NCBI GenBank assembly: GCA_023398495.1
Contig: JAEWSG010000039.1
Span: 124,001-188,000, forward strand
DNA from: Bacillota bacterium
Lineage (GTDB): Bacteria; Bacillota; Clostridia; Acetivibrionales; Acetivibrionaceae
Direction of reading: 5' to 3'
DNA length: 64,000 nt
The translations under genes were made by a program, and so were the position numbers. Below, in pieces: positions 33,924 to 42,868 of this stretch. Positions within the stretch are counted from its first letter, which is position 1. Every line of letters starts with the position of its first letter. The notes beneath the pieces were generated by a model, which worked only from the letters and a program-made list of their open reading frames with translations, was not told the origin of the DNA and did no database searches.

Positions 33924-34308
33924 AGTGCAGGTTTTGTGGTACTGCGATTTTGAAACATGTATAAGCGAGTGCCTAATGTTTTAGTGTAAACCAACTCCAT
34001 TACATGACCTTCGCATAGAAGCTGTAAGATGCCATTCGGCAGACAGATGAACGATATTTTGCCGTGCAAAAATCGCACCTTAGCTTGATAATTTTCGCAC
34101 GCGTCTATGGGACATCCTGTCCTTAAGACGCTAGAAATGCCATCCGTGGCATTTTTGCTTTAAATTATCAAGCTTTTGTTAACAACTTTTGCCTTAATTA
34201 GGTTGTTTTTTGAGCCCCTCACCCGCCTGCCTTTGAAATTTGGGGTTATTAAAATGGATAAATATGATATACTATAAGTATAGATTCTTTTCTGATAATT
34301 ATCACATC
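33924..34308. other. Structured intergenic region between spoIIR and mgtC
   Basis: No gene is supported. A 13-bp perfect stem (34082-34094 with 34162-34174) encloses two hairpins (34101-34131 and 34135-34154). Another hairpin precedes it (CGATATTTTGC with GCAAAAATCG, about 34052-34075). AACAAC/GTTGTT with a T-run follows at about 34180-34210. It could be a non-coding RNA or a remnant mobile hairpin element. Confidence 0.55.
34135..34158 (+). terminator. Terminator-like hairpin within the structured region
   Basis: AAATGCCA (34135-34142), loop TCCG, TGGCATTT (34147-34154), followed by TTGC. The T-tract is short. Confidence 0.45.
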
Positions 34309-34411
34309 TATATAAATCACGAAAATAATTATACATTGGAAAATTTGATTTTCGTGATATTATATTAAGGAAATTGAAGCACGATGTAAAATCTTTATCG
34401 CGTTCAATATA
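34309..34411 (+). repeat. Family A repeat, copy 3
   Basis: TATATAAATCACGAAAAT at the left, an ATCACGAAAAT/ATTTTCGTGAT stem, AAGGAAATTGAAGC, a CGAT/ATCG hairpin and CGCGTTCAATATA at the right. It ends about 11 bp before the SD of the mgtC-family gene. Confidence 0.8.
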
Positions 34412-34436
34412 ATCTGAAACAGAAAGGGTGAATAAA

Positions 34437-35129
34437 GTGAGTGCTATTCTAATGTATTTAGACCTTGAGATGTACTTTATTACCATATTCAGATTGCTTC
34501 TGGCATGTATTCTCGGTGGATTGATTGGCTATGAGAGAGAAAGTATGAACAGACCTGCGGGGTTTCGCACACATATTCTTGTATGTCTTGGGTCTGCACT
34601 GGTGATGGTTACTTCACAATATATTTTTGAAAAGTATAGCGGGGTTGTAAATGCTGACCCGGCACGCCTTGGTGCTCAGGTAATAAGCGGTATCGGTTTC
34701 CTGGGGGCAGGAACGATTATCAGGGAGGGAGCAAGTGTTAAAGGTCTTACAACTGCGGCAAGCCTATGGGCCGTATCTTGTGTCGGAATAGCTGCAGGGA
34801 TAGGTTTTTATGAAGGTGCCATTGTAGCGGCACTGGTTATTTATCTCACTCTTATAGTGTTAAAAAGGTTAGAAGGTAACTTCGCAAAAAAAAGACAGCT
34901 TAATATCCTGTACATAAAAACTCATAACTTACCTGGTCAGATTGGGAATATTGGATGTTTATTCGGAAAACACGACATAACAATAAAAAATATTGAATTT
35001 ATAAACAATGAAGATGATAATGAGGCACTGATCAAATTTCTTATCAAGATGCCCGGTAATGCCAGGAAGGAAGTGATAATAGGTGAACTTCAGGGTATTG
35101 ACGGCGTCAGTAAGGTTTATGAGGAATGA
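34437..35129 (+). CDS. MgtC/SapB-family membrane protein
   Basis: About 230 residues. The N-terminal membrane domain (about 1-140) has LLLACILGGLIGYERE, RPAGFRTHILVCLGSALVM and ISGIGFLGAGTIIREG, the MgtC signatures. The soluble C-terminal part is ACT-like. Family members are linked to survival at low magnesium or inhibition of ATP synthase; the clostridial role is unknown. The GTG at 34437 is chosen because AAAGGGTG is 6 nt upstream. No M-box magnesium riboswitch was recognised; the leader instead carries a Family A repeat. Confidence 0.9.
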   Translation: MSAILMYLDLEMYFITIFRLLLACILGGLIGYERESMNRPAGFRTHILVCLGSALVMVTSQYIFEKYSGVVNADPARLGAQVISGIGFLGAGTIIREGASVKGLTTAASLWAVSCVGIAAGIGFYEGAIVAALVIYLTLIVLKRLEGNFAKKRQLNILYIKTHNLPGQIGNIGCLFGKHDITIKNIEFINNEDDNEALIKFLIKMPGNARKEVIIGELQGIDGVSKVYEE

Positions 35130-35241
35130 TATGGTCTCAAAACAATGTGTGAAAATCCTTTTTGTTCAAATCTATTAAATTGATATCTTATTTTATTTAC
35201 GATATATTCGTATTGATAAAAAACCTTGATATAAAAAATGT

Positions 35242-35270
35242 TTGACATTTGCTACCCTTTGTCCTATAAT
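35242..35270 (+). promoter_or_regulatory. Consensus sigma-A promoter for the decarboxylase gene
   Basis: TTGACA (35242-35247), 17 bp, TATAAT (35265-35270): both hexamers perfect. Confidence 0.85.
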
Positions 35271-35342
35271 GCATTTGTTTGTTATTTTTTCCTTGCAGCT
35301 ATGGTAAGGCCATAAAATTGGTTGGAAGTGAGGGATGAAGGA

Positions 35343-36800
35343 TTGGCAAGATTAGATCAATTCAAGACACCGCTCTTTGATGCGGTGAAAAATTATGTGG
35401 ATGATAATGTGGTGCAGTTTCACGTTCCTGGCCACAAAAAAGGAAATGGACTTAAGGAGTTCAGAGAGTACCTTGGTGAGCGTGTATTCCAGATGGATGC
35501 AAATGGTATGCAGGATCTGGATTTTGCAAATAACCCTACTGGAGTTATTTATGAGTCTGAAAGGCTTTTGGCACAAGCTTTTGGTGCTCAAAATGCATAC
35601 TTTTTGGTTGGGGGTACTACTGCAGGTGTTCAGGCGATGATACTGAGTGCGTGTGAGCCTGGTGACAAGATTTTAATCCCTAGAAATGCTCATAAATCTA
35701 CAATAGGCGGTATTATACTTAGCGGTGCAATGCCTGTATACATTCAGCCGGAAATAAATGATCAGTTGGGAATTGCAATGGGAATAACTGAAGAAAGCTT
35801 GAGAAAAGCAATTAAGGAAAATCCACATGCTAAAGCAGTATTTTTGATCAACCCCACTTACTACGGTGCAGCATCAGATTTAAAATCTCTGGTCAGAATA
35901 GCCCATAGGCATGAAATGGCAGTACTGGTAGATGAGGCACATGGAGCCCATATGTCGTTCCATGACGATTTCCCTCTTACAGCAATGGAAGTTGGAGCTG
36001 ATATGAGTGCTGCCAGTATGCATAAGACTGCAGGTTCATTAACTCAGAGTTCGGTACTTTTATTAAGAAGCAACCTTATTTTGCCTGAAAGGGTAAAACA
36101 GGTATTGAACTTGACACATACAACAAGTTCGTCATATCTGCTTATGTGTTCGTTGGATATTGCAAGAAAGCAGATAGCAACAGAAGGAATTGAAATGCTG
36201 GAAGAAACTTTAAGGATTGCAAGGATGGCAAGAGAAGAGATAAATAAAATAGAAGGGCTATATGCCTTTGGTAGAGAACTTGTTGGAACACCCGGCTTCC
36301 ATGATTTTGACGAAACCAAGCTTGGAATAAATGTAGCGGGTTTAGGTTACACGGGATACGAAATGGAGGCAAAGCTCAGGGCGGAATATAATATCCAGAT
36401 TGAGCTCTCTGATCTTCATAATATAATGGGTATAATCAGTATGGGTGATAGTGAGGAAAACGTTGAAGTGCTGATTAATGCACTAAAGGATATATCTTCA
36501 AAAACTGAAATTAAAGAATTAAGGAAACCTACAATAATTCCGCATAATCCAAAGATGATTGTTTCGCCAAGGGATGCTTTTTACAGCTTGAAAAAGTCAA
36601 TTCTGTTAAAGGATTCAGTGGGTGAAATTGCAGGGGAGATGATCATGGCTTATCCTCCGGGAATACCTGTCATAGGGCTTGGAGAGCGTATAACCCAGGA
36701 CATTGTCGACTATATAGAAATATTGAAAAAGCAGAAATGTCAGATGCAGGGTACGGCTGACCCCCACATAAACTCAATCATGGTACTTGGTACAGATTAA
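35343..36800 (+). CDS. Orn/Lys/Arg decarboxylase family PLP enzyme
   Basis: About 485 residues. A fold-type I PLP enzyme of the short Firmicute SpeA/YaaO type. The N-terminal motif FHVPGHKKG, the PLP Asp in VDEAHGAH, the Schiff-base Lys in SMHKTAGSLTQSS (about residue 227) and the C-terminal YPPGIPVIGLGERI are all present. It decarboxylates arginine, lysine or ornithine; in Bacillus the homologue makes agmatine for polyamine synthesis, but the substrate cannot be settled here. The start is uncertain: TTG 35343 has GAGGG upstream; TTG 35322 and GTG 35328 are in frame. It has its own consensus promoter and a terminator. Confidence 0.92.
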   Translation: MARLDQFKTPLFDAVKNYVDDNVVQFHVPGHKKGNGLKEFREYLGERVFQMDANGMQDLDFANNPTGVIYESERLLAQAFGAQNAYFLVGGTTAGVQAMILSACEPGDKILIPRNAHKSTIGGIILSGAMPVYIQPEINDQLGIAMGITEESLRKAIKENPHAKAVFLINPTYYGAASDLKSLVRIAHRHEMAVLVDEAHGAHMSFHDDFPLTAMEVGADMSAASMHKTAGSLTQSSVLLLRSNLILPERVKQVLNLTHTTSSSYLLMCSLDIARKQIATEGIEMLEETLRIARMAREEINKIEGLYAFGRELVGTPGFHDFDETKLGINVAGLGYTGYEMEAKLRAEYNIQIELSDLHNIMGIISMGDSEENVEVLINALKDISSKTEIKELRKPTIIPHNPKMIVSPRDAFYSLKKSILLKDSVGEIAGEMIMAYPPGIPVIGLGERITQDIVDYIEILKKQKCQMQGTADPHINSIMVLGTD

Positions 36801-36817
36801 TTGAATATTTGTAAAAA

Positions 36818-36850
36818 AAGGCTTCTAACCGATGGTTGGAAGTCTTTTCT
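36818..36850 (+). terminator. Terminator after the decarboxylase gene
   Basis: AAGGCTTCTAACC pairs with GGTTGGAAGTCTT (two non-Watson-Crick pairs), loop of 3-4 nt, then TTCTTAA. Confidence 0.75.
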
Positions 36851-36914
36851 TAATGTTAAGATAAATATAAAAAAATATATATATATATATTTATTGAAAA
36901 ACAATAAAAATATA

Positions 36915-36943
36915 TTGAAAATCGAAAAAATATATTCTATACT
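36915..36943 (+). promoter_or_regulatory. Promoter for the DUF2975 gene
   Basis: TTGAAA (36915-36920), 17 bp, TATACT (36938-36943), 39 bp ahead of the start codon. An upstream alternating AT tract (about 36872-36890) may act as an UP-like element. Confidence 0.65.
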
Positions 36944-36981
36944 ATAATTAAGCTAAAATATAAAAGGAGGTAGTTTGTTAT

Positions 36982-37443
36982 ATGCAAGTTTTAGGAGAAA
37001 AAGGATTATCGGGCATGGTAAAGTTATTGCTGGACGGAGTTTTTATAGGAGGAATGGCTATTTTTATAACCTTGCCATGGTGCCTTAACATCGCTTTTGA
37101 TCTTATAAAAAGTGCAATTGATGAAAATTATTATTTTTTGCTTGGTTTTTTTTACTTCTCTGGTTTGTTTGCTCTATGTCTTGTATATGAAATACGAAAG
37201 ATATTTAAGAACCTTAATAAAAGAACCCCTTTTACTATGGATAACGTCAAGAGTTTAAAACGTATGGCTTTTGCTTCTTTTATAATTACAGGAGCCTACG
37301 CTGTGAAAATAATTTTTTATCCTTCTATACTTACAATTATAATGGCAATGGTGTTTGTAATCTTAGGCTTGTTTTTAATAATACTTGCGGAGGTTTTTCA
37401 CCAGGCTGTAATTGTAAAAGAAGAGAATGACCTTACTATATAA
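36982..37443 (+). CDS. DUF2975-family membrane protein
   Basis: 153 residues with four hydrophobic segments (about 20-40, 55-75, 100-120, 125-145). The segment KRTPFTMDNVKSLKRMAFAS is typical of DUF2975. Family members usually sit beside a small YozG-type Cro/C1 regulator, as here. Function unknown. SD AGGAGG, ATG. Its stop codon (TAA, 37441-37443) is formed by the left end of a Family A repeat, suggesting that an insertion may have reset the end of the protein. Confidence 0.85.
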   Translation: MQVLGEKGLSGMVKLLLDGVFIGGMAIFITLPWCLNIAFDLIKSAIDENYYFLLGFFYFSGLFALCLVYEIRKIFKNLNKRTPFTMDNVKSLKRMAFASFIITGAYAVKIIFYPSILTIIMAMVFVILGLFLIILAEVFHQAVIVKEENDLTI

Positions 37444-37539
37444 ATCGTGAAAATCATTATACAATGACAAATTGAAATTTCACCATAATAAATCAAGGAA
37501 ATTTAAGTGTGATATTAGATTTTCATCGCGTTCAATATA
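37437..37539 (+). repeat. Family A repeat, copy 4 (diverged)
   Basis: TATATAAATCGTGAAAAT at the left, AAGGAAATTTAAGTGTGAT and CATCGCGTTCAATATA at the right. The first stem is partly lost; the second is kept with a G-U pair. It overlaps the last codons of the DUF2975 gene and ends about 4 bp before the SD of the XRE gene. Confidence 0.75.
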
Positions 37540-37556
37540 TATAGAGGAGGAACAAT

Positions 37557-37781
37557 ATGGCAATACTGGTAAATCTAGATGTTGTGATGGCAAAAAGGAA
37601 GATGAGTTTATCCGAGCTTGCATCAAAGGTTGACATCACGTTGGCAAATCTATCAATACTTAAAACAGGGAAAGCCAAAGCAGTACGTTTTTCAACCCTT
37701 GAGGCGATATGTGAAGCGTTGAATTGTCAGCCGGGAGATATCCTTGAATATATTTCTGAAAACAAAAATAAGGAGGAATAG
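37557..37781 (+). CDS. YozG-like Cro/C1 (XRE) transcriptional regulator
   Basis: 74 residues consisting almost wholly of a helix-turn-helix (MSLSELASKVDITLANLSIL, then RFSTLEAICEALNCQPGDIL). The recognition helix follows the pattern of small XRE proteins paired with DUF2975 proteins. It probably regulates its own operon. SD GAGGAGG. It is 4 bp upstream of the DUF4173 gene start. Confidence 0.92.
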   Translation: MAILVNLDVVMAKRKMSLSELASKVDITLANLSILKTGKAKAVRFSTLEAICEALNCQPGDILEYISENKNKEE

Positions 37782-37785
37782 TTTA

Positions 37786-39327
37786 ATGGAAGAGTTAAAT
37801 TCCAAGAAGAGTGAAATAAATGGTATCAGAAGCGAAGAAAACATGTTAAGAAAACAGGATATATTTCTTCTTATAGGATCTGTTGTACTTGCAATTGTTT
37901 TTAACATCCTGTTTTATGATAAGGGATTGGGAATATCATATCCGATTTTTGTTCTAGCTTTTTATGGAGTGGTTATATTTGTATTAAAGGATAAGATTGT
38001 GTTTAAAGCTAATTTTGAAATGCTGTTAACCATTCCTATAATTATGCTTTCTTTTACTTACTTGCTTTTTTCAAATCAGATATTTATGGTTTTTAACTTT
38101 TTAATAATACCGGTACTTATATTAATGCAAACCATTCTTATAACAAACAACAATGTTTATAAATGGTTTGATGCAAGGTTTATTATTGATTTGTTAAATG
38201 GCATTTTTATCAGAACTTTATCATATGTGTTCAAGCCTTTCAGGTTAATATCGAAAATTATAAAAAGCAAGACAGACTCAGACAAGGCTTCAGTGGTAAG
38301 CAAGGTTGTTATAGGTTTATTGTTATCTGTCCCTTTGGCAGCTGTAGTAATTTCGTTGCTTTCGGAAGCTGACGAAGTGTTTGGTCATTGGATGAAGAGT
38401 ATTACTGACATGTTTGTTAAAGTGAACATGGAAGATTTTATTGCACAATTAATTATAGGACTTTTTGTAGGAACAATAATATTCAGTTACTTATGGAGTT
38501 TGTACAATGATAAAAATAAACTTCCGGACAGTAGACCGGAGGAAAATACTCAGATTAAGAAAGTATGGGATCCTATAGTAGTTTTGACTATGTTAATATC
38601 GGTAAATCTTATATATGTAATATTTACTATAATACAATTTACGTATTTGTTTGGAAGTGTAAGCTCATTACTTCCGGAAGGTGTTACTTATGCCGAGTAT
38701 GCAAGGCGAGGTTTCTTTGAGCTGATTTTGGTAACATTAATAAATGTTAGTATACTGATAAGCGTAATAAATTTTACTAAAAAGGAAAACGTTATATCCG
38801 CAAAGGCACTAAAAATCCTCAACTCCCTTCTGGTTGCCTGTACTATGGTTATGCTTCTGTCAGCTCACTTCAGGATGTCTCTTTATGAAGAAGCATATGG
38901 GTACACTTATCTGAGGGTGTTCACTCATGCATTTATGATATTTATTTTTGTTATACTAACTGCAACTTTGATCAAAGTGTGGAAAGAAAGTTTATCACTG
39001 CTCAAATCCTATATAGTTATTACAATAATAGCATATATTGCAATAAATTATTTCAATGCAGATGTATTCATTGTTAATAACAATATCAGAAGATTCAATA
39101 ATCCGGAGATTAATACGATAGATACAGCATATCTTTCCTATCTTTCAGATGATGCCGTTCCTTACATGGTAGAGCTTCTTGAAAGCCCCGATACTCAAGT
39201 CTCAGAAGATATCAGACACCAACTCTTTATAAGAAAGGAAAAGCTACAGGAGGAAAGAGACTGGCAATCCTTTAATTTATCCCATTACAAAGCCAAAAAG
39301 ATCCTCGAAGGATATAAACTTGATTAA
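37786..39327 (+). CDS. DUF4173-family membrane protein
   Basis: About 513 residues with 11-13 hydrophobic segments from about residue 30 to 430. A C-terminal soluble tail contains TAYLSYLSDDAVPYMVELLE, typical of DUF4173/DUF4153 proteins. Function unknown. The ATG at 37786 follows AAGGAGGAA; an overlapping upstream start (37744) would place 14 residues inside the XRE gene and is rejected. It forms a short operon with the XRE and DUF2975 genes. Confidence 0.88.
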   Translation: MEELNSKKSEINGIRSEENMLRKQDIFLLIGSVVLAIVFNILFYDKGLGISYPIFVLAFYGVVIFVLKDKIVFKANFEMLLTIPIIMLSFTYLLFSNQIFMVFNFLIIPVLILMQTILITNNNVYKWFDARFIIDLLNGIFIRTLSYVFKPFRLISKIIKSKTDSDKASVVSKVVIGLLLSVPLAAVVISLLSEADEVFGHWMKSITDMFVKVNMEDFIAQLIIGLFVGTIIFSYLWSLYNDKNKLPDSRPEENTQIKKVWDPIVVLTMLISVNLIYVIFTIIQFTYLFGSVSSLLPEGVTYAEYARRGFFELILVTLINVSILISVINFTKKENVISAKALKILNSLLVACTMVMLLSAHFRMSLYEEAYGYTYLRVFTHAFMIFIFVILTATLIKVWKESLSLLKSYIVITIIAYIAINYFNADVFIVNNNIRRFNNPEINTIDTAYLSYLSDDAVPYMVELLESPDTQVSEDIRHQLFIRKEKLQEERDWQSFNLSHYKAKKILEGYKLD

Positions 39328-39678
39328 ATTTAAAGATTTTACATGCAGTAGATGTACAACGATTATTGCCTAAAAAAAGTAAATTATAAAAGCTATAACA
39401 ATAAAATCAGTAAAGCAACCAAATTACGCTGTAAACAATAGGTACCACCTGAATTTTCTTGATAATAAGTATAAGTTGTTCTATTCATTAATTGCTCCGA
39501 ATAAAAATAAGACTATGATAAAAAGTTGAAGTTATAAATACTTAAGGATAACGAAAAACAACATCCAAACACTATGAAATCAAGGTTTTTCGTTATCCTT
39601 AGTAGTAACGCTTATATTTTAGTCGTACCTAAATTTGAATACTACAATTTAGATGCATGCGAAAAGGAGTGATATTAA
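39328..39678. other. Intergenic region holding a Family B repeat
   Basis: About 350 bp without a gene. The right third is a complete Family B repeat in reverse orientation. The left part is AT-rich with no recognised signal. Confidence 0.5.
39541..39629 (-). repeat. Family B repeat, copy 3 (complete, reverse orientation)
   Basis: CTTATATTTTAGTCGTACC (39611-39629) is the reverse complement of the left end of copy 1. GGATAACGAAAAAC (39546-39559) and GTTTTTCGTTATCC (39585-39598) form a perfect 14-bp stem. Confidence 0.8.
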
Positions 39679-42396
39679 ATGAGTACCACGAATGCTTCAC
39701 TCAAGAGCTTAAATAGGGAGAGTACGGTTTATGTGGGCTTAAGTGAAAAGGATGCAAAACAGAAATTAGAGAAATATGGTCCTAATACACTGTCCGAAAA
39801 GAAGAGGATTTCTCCACTTAAAATTCTATTTGAGCAGTTCAAAGATTTTATGGTACTAATACTTATTGCATGTACCCTTATATCTGCATTTATGGGGGAA
39901 ATAACCGAAGCTATTACAATAATTGCAATAGTAATGATTAATTGTATTCTTGGATTTGTTCAAGAGTATCGTACCGAAAAAACCATGGAGGCATTAAAAG
40001 GACTTGCAGCCCCAATGGCAAGGGTTATAAGAAGTGGCAGATTGGTGGAAATACCAGCGGAAATAATAGTACCTGGTGACCTTATTGTGCTTGAAGCAGG
40101 TGATAGAGTACCTGCGGATGCTTTGCTGGTAGATGCTAATAGTTTGTTTGTTGATGAAGCACTGCTTACCGGTGAGTCAGTAGCTGTTGAAAAGTCTTTA
40201 AAATCAGAATCAAATAAATCTGATAATATTGGAGATAAGTTAAATCACCTATTTATGGGGACCATTGTAACCAGCGGAAGAGCTAAAGCTTTGGTAAGTG
40301 CTACCGGTATGGCTACTGAGATGGGCAAAATTGCAGATATGATTCAGAACATAGAAGATGAAGAGACACCGCTTCAAAGAAGACTTGACCACCTGGGAAA
40401 ATATATTGTGTACGGTTGTCTTATCATTTGTGCTATTGTTTCGATAACCGGTATTATCAGAGGAGAAATGATTTTTACCATGCTTCTGTCGGGTATAAGT
40501 CTTGCTGTGGCTGCAGTACCTGAAGGGTTACCGGCTATAGTTACTATTGCACTTGCACTTGGGGTGCAAAAAATGCTTAAGCGGAATTCACTTGTAAGAA
40601 AACTTCCGGCGGTTGAGACTTTAGGCTGTGCCAGTGTAATTTGCTCAGATAAAACAGGGACTTTAACTGAAAACAAAATGACCGTAAGAAAAATTTACAC
40701 AGGAGGAAACCTTGTAGATATAAATGGAGGGTCGCTAAGCAGCGAAGGTGAGTTTTTAATCTTGGGTAAAAAAATAGATCCGCTTCAATTGGAAAGCCTG
40801 AAACTTTCAATACAAATCAGTAGCTTATGCAATAACGCTGTTATGTCGAAAACAACCAAGAATAGCAACAATGCTTTTGATAAGATGAAATCTATTTTGC
40901 CAAAACAAGAAAAGTGGGAATTAAGTGGTGAAGCGACAGAAGCGGCACTTCTGGTTGCAGGGGCAAAGGCAGGTATGACGCAGGAACAATTAAACAATAC
41001 ATATTATAGGATCGGTGAACTCCCATTTGATTCTGATAGAAAGTGTATGTCGGTAATATGTGAATCAATTAAGGAAGAAATCTTTGTTTTTACTAAGGGA
41101 GCACCAGATGTAATAATTGAAAAATGCACAAAGCTCCATTCTTCAAGTGGGGTAAGGGAACTGAGTAAGGAAGATAAGCGGATAGTCCTTAAGAAAAATG
41201 ACGAGTTGGCGAAGGATGCATTGAGAGTTTTAGGTGTAGCCTACAAAAGGGTGAGTTCGAGAAATTACGATAACACACATGTAGAAGAAGAACTTGTTTT
41301 TGTAGGACTTATAGGCATGATAGACCCTCCAAGAAAAGAGGCTGTAAATGCGGTCAGAAAATGCAGGCTTGCAGGAATAAAGCCTGTTATGATAACCGGT
41401 GACCATAAGGTGACGGCAGGTGCAATAGCGAGAGAACTTAACATTGCCATGGACGGTGAAAAGGTTGTGACCGGTGCAGAACTTGAAGCAATGGATGACC
41501 TGGGGCTTCAATCAATAGTAAATGATGTTTCAGTTTATGCAAGGGTTTCTCCAAAACACAAGCTTAGAATAGTAAAGGCATTAAAAAAACAGGGCCATAT
41601 TGTGGCTATGACAGGAGATGGAGTTAATGATGCACCTGCTATAAAGGAAGCTGATATTGGAGTTGCCATGGGTATAACAGGAACAGATGTAACAAAAGAG
41701 GCGTCGTCCATGATACTGCTTGATGACAACTTTGCAACCATTGTAGCAGCTATTGAAGAAGGAAGAGTTATATACAACAATATCAGAAAGTTTATCCGGT
41801 ATATGCTGGCGTGCAATATAGGGGAAGTATTGACAATGTTTCTTGGAACGCTTATCGGACTTCCGCTTCCGCTTTTACCTATACAGATATTGTGGGTTAA
41901 TCTTGTAACTGATGGGCTTCCTGCTATAGCATTAAGTCTGGATCCGGCAGAAAAAGACATAATGATGAGACCCCCAAGAGGTGCTAAAGAAAATATATTT
42001 TCTAACGGTCTCTTAAACCTCATACTTTTCAGGGGGGCACTTGTAGGACTAAGCACTCTGTCGGTATTTATCAGTATACTGTATTTTACACAAGATGTAA
42101 CTACGGCGAGAACCGGGGCCTTTGTAACGCTGGTACTAACGCAGCTTATACATGTATTTGAATGTAAGTCGGAAAGGAAAAATATATTTGAAGTAGACAT
42201 TTTTAATAATATACCGCTTGTTCTGTCAGTTATATGCTCACTGATTATGATTATTGGAGTTGTATACATACCCGTTTTCCAAGGTATATTTAAAACTGTA
42301 CCGTTATCATATTACGACTGGGTGCTGGTAGCCGGATTCTCGGCAATGGGGCCGGTTATATCAAGCTTCTTCAAAGTGAATAGAAAGTATATATAG
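39679..42396 (+). CDS. Calcium-type P-type cation ATPase (P2A)
   Basis: A 905-residue ion pump. Motifs are TGES (LLTGESVAVEK), the membrane ion-site PEGLPA (about residue 281) typical of SERCA/PMCA pumps, the phosphorylated Asp in CSDKTGTLTENK (about 324), the nucleotide-binding FTKGAPDVIIEKC, MITGDHKVTAGAIA and the hinge MTGDGVNDAPAIKEADIG. About ten membrane segments. It exports Ca2+ (or Mn2+) at the expense of ATP. SD AAAAGGAG. Monocistronic, preceded by a Family B repeat and followed by a 20-bp perfect inverted repeat. Confidence 0.95.
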   Translation: MSTTNASLKSLNRESTVYVGLSEKDAKQKLEKYGPNTLSEKKRISPLKILFEQFKDFMVLILIACTLISAFMGEITEAITIIAIVMINCILGFVQEYRTEKTMEALKGLAAPMARVIRSGRLVEIPAEIIVPGDLIVLEAGDRVPADALLVDANSLFVDEALLTGESVAVEKSLKSESNKSDNIGDKLNHLFMGTIVTSGRAKALVSATGMATEMGKIADMIQNIEDEETPLQRRLDHLGKYIVYGCLIICAIVSITGIIRGEMIFTMLLSGISLAVAAVPEGLPAIVTIALALGVQKMLKRNSLVRKLPAVETLGCASVICSDKTGTLTENKMTVRKIYTGGNLVDINGGSLSSEGEFLILGKKIDPLQLESLKLSIQISSLCNNAVMSKTTKNSNNAFDKMKSILPKQEKWELSGEATEAALLVAGAKAGMTQEQLNNTYYRIGELPFDSDRKCMSVICESIKEEIFVFTKGAPDVIIEKCTKLHSSSGVRELSKEDKRIVLKKNDELAKDALRVLGVAYKRVSSRNYDNTHVEEELVFVGLIGMIDPPRKEAVNAVRKCRLAGIKPVMITGDHKVTAGAIARELNIAMDGEKVVTGAELEAMDDLGLQSIVNDVSVYARVSPKHKLRIVKALKKQGHIVAMTGDGVNDAPAIKEADIGVAMGITGTDVTKEASSMILLDDNFATIVAAIEEGRVIYNNIRKFIRYMLACNIGEVLTMFLGTLIGLPLPLLPIQILWVNLVTDGLPAIALSLDPAEKDIMMRPPRGAKENIFSNGLLNLILFRGALVGLSTLSVFISILYFTQDVTTARTGAFVTLVLTQLIHVFECKSERKNIFEVDIFNNIPLVLSVICSLIMIIGVVYIPVFQGIFKTVPLSYYDWVLVAGFSAMGPVISSFFKVNRKYI

Positions 42397-42413
42397 TCAT
42401 GGGCTGAACTTTA

Positions 42414-42477
42414 CAGACACAAATAAACACATCATTTGGTGATTTATACACCTAAACGATGTGTTTATTTGTGTCTG
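42414..42477. repeat. Perfect 20-bp inverted repeat after the Ca2+ ATPase gene
   Basis: CAGACACAAATAAACACATC (42414-42433) and its exact reverse complement (42458-42477) flank a 24-nt loop that itself has GGTG/CACC. It may act as a terminator, but no T-tract follows the stem. Confidence 0.85.
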
Positions 42478-42648
42478 TGTATGTTTTGCAGTGCTATGTG
42501 GTGCACTCTTACAGTTTAAAGGATTAGGGCTTGCTGGTAATGTAAACCTGTCAAATTAATCTTGAAAACAAGCCTAAAAAGCTATATAATATGCAGGTCA
42601 TGTTATGCTTTTCTAATCGCCATACTAAGGTAAGAGATATGCATTTTG

Positions 42649-42692
42649 CATAATTCATTTCTAGAAATGAATTATGTTCAAAAGCACTAGGA
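42649..42692. repeat. 28-bp perfect palindrome with a Family C match
   Basis: 42649-42676 is self-complementary throughout, centred on CTAG. The next bases, TTCAAAAGCACTAGG, are the reverse complement of the left end of the Family C element at 15866. Confidence 0.8.
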
Positions 42693-42764
42693 TAATGAAA
42701 AAATTTGATTTGATGGTCTTTTCACAATGTTAGAAAGTGGGTTGTTTTTTCATTGTCCCTAAGC
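42690..42764 (+). repeat. Family B repeat, copy 4 (diverged, stem kept)
   Basis: GGATAATGAAAAAA (42690-42703) pairs with TTTTTTCATTGTCC (42745-42758) along all 14 positions. Relative to copy 1, one C-G pair has become T-A and one T-A has become T-G, so pairing is retained. The GGTACGACTAAAATATAAG end is lost. Confidence 0.65.
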
Positions 42765-42868
42765 AAAATGGTTACAAATTGTTCACAATTTATTAAAAGT
42801 ATTTTAGGATAATGGTATTATGTGTCGTAGGTTTGTAAAACTATGAACGAACGGAAGGAGAGAACACG

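Larger units (their letters stand above)
42397..42868. other. Intergenic region rich in inverted repeats
   Basis: About 470 bp without a gene. It holds a 20-bp inverted repeat (42414-42477), a 28-bp palindrome with a Family C match (42649-42692) and a Family B copy (42690-42764). A promoter for the Gld-like operon must lie in the right part but none stands out. Confidence 0.6.

Noticed and set aside
33924..34436. M-box magnesium riboswitch before mgtC
   Set aside because: The hairpins seen do not match the M-box layout I know, and the Family A repeat, not this structure, adjoins the gene.
37744..37785. N-terminal extension of the DUF4173 protein
   Set aside because: It overlaps the XRE gene and precedes the SD AAGGAGGAA of the ATG at 37786.
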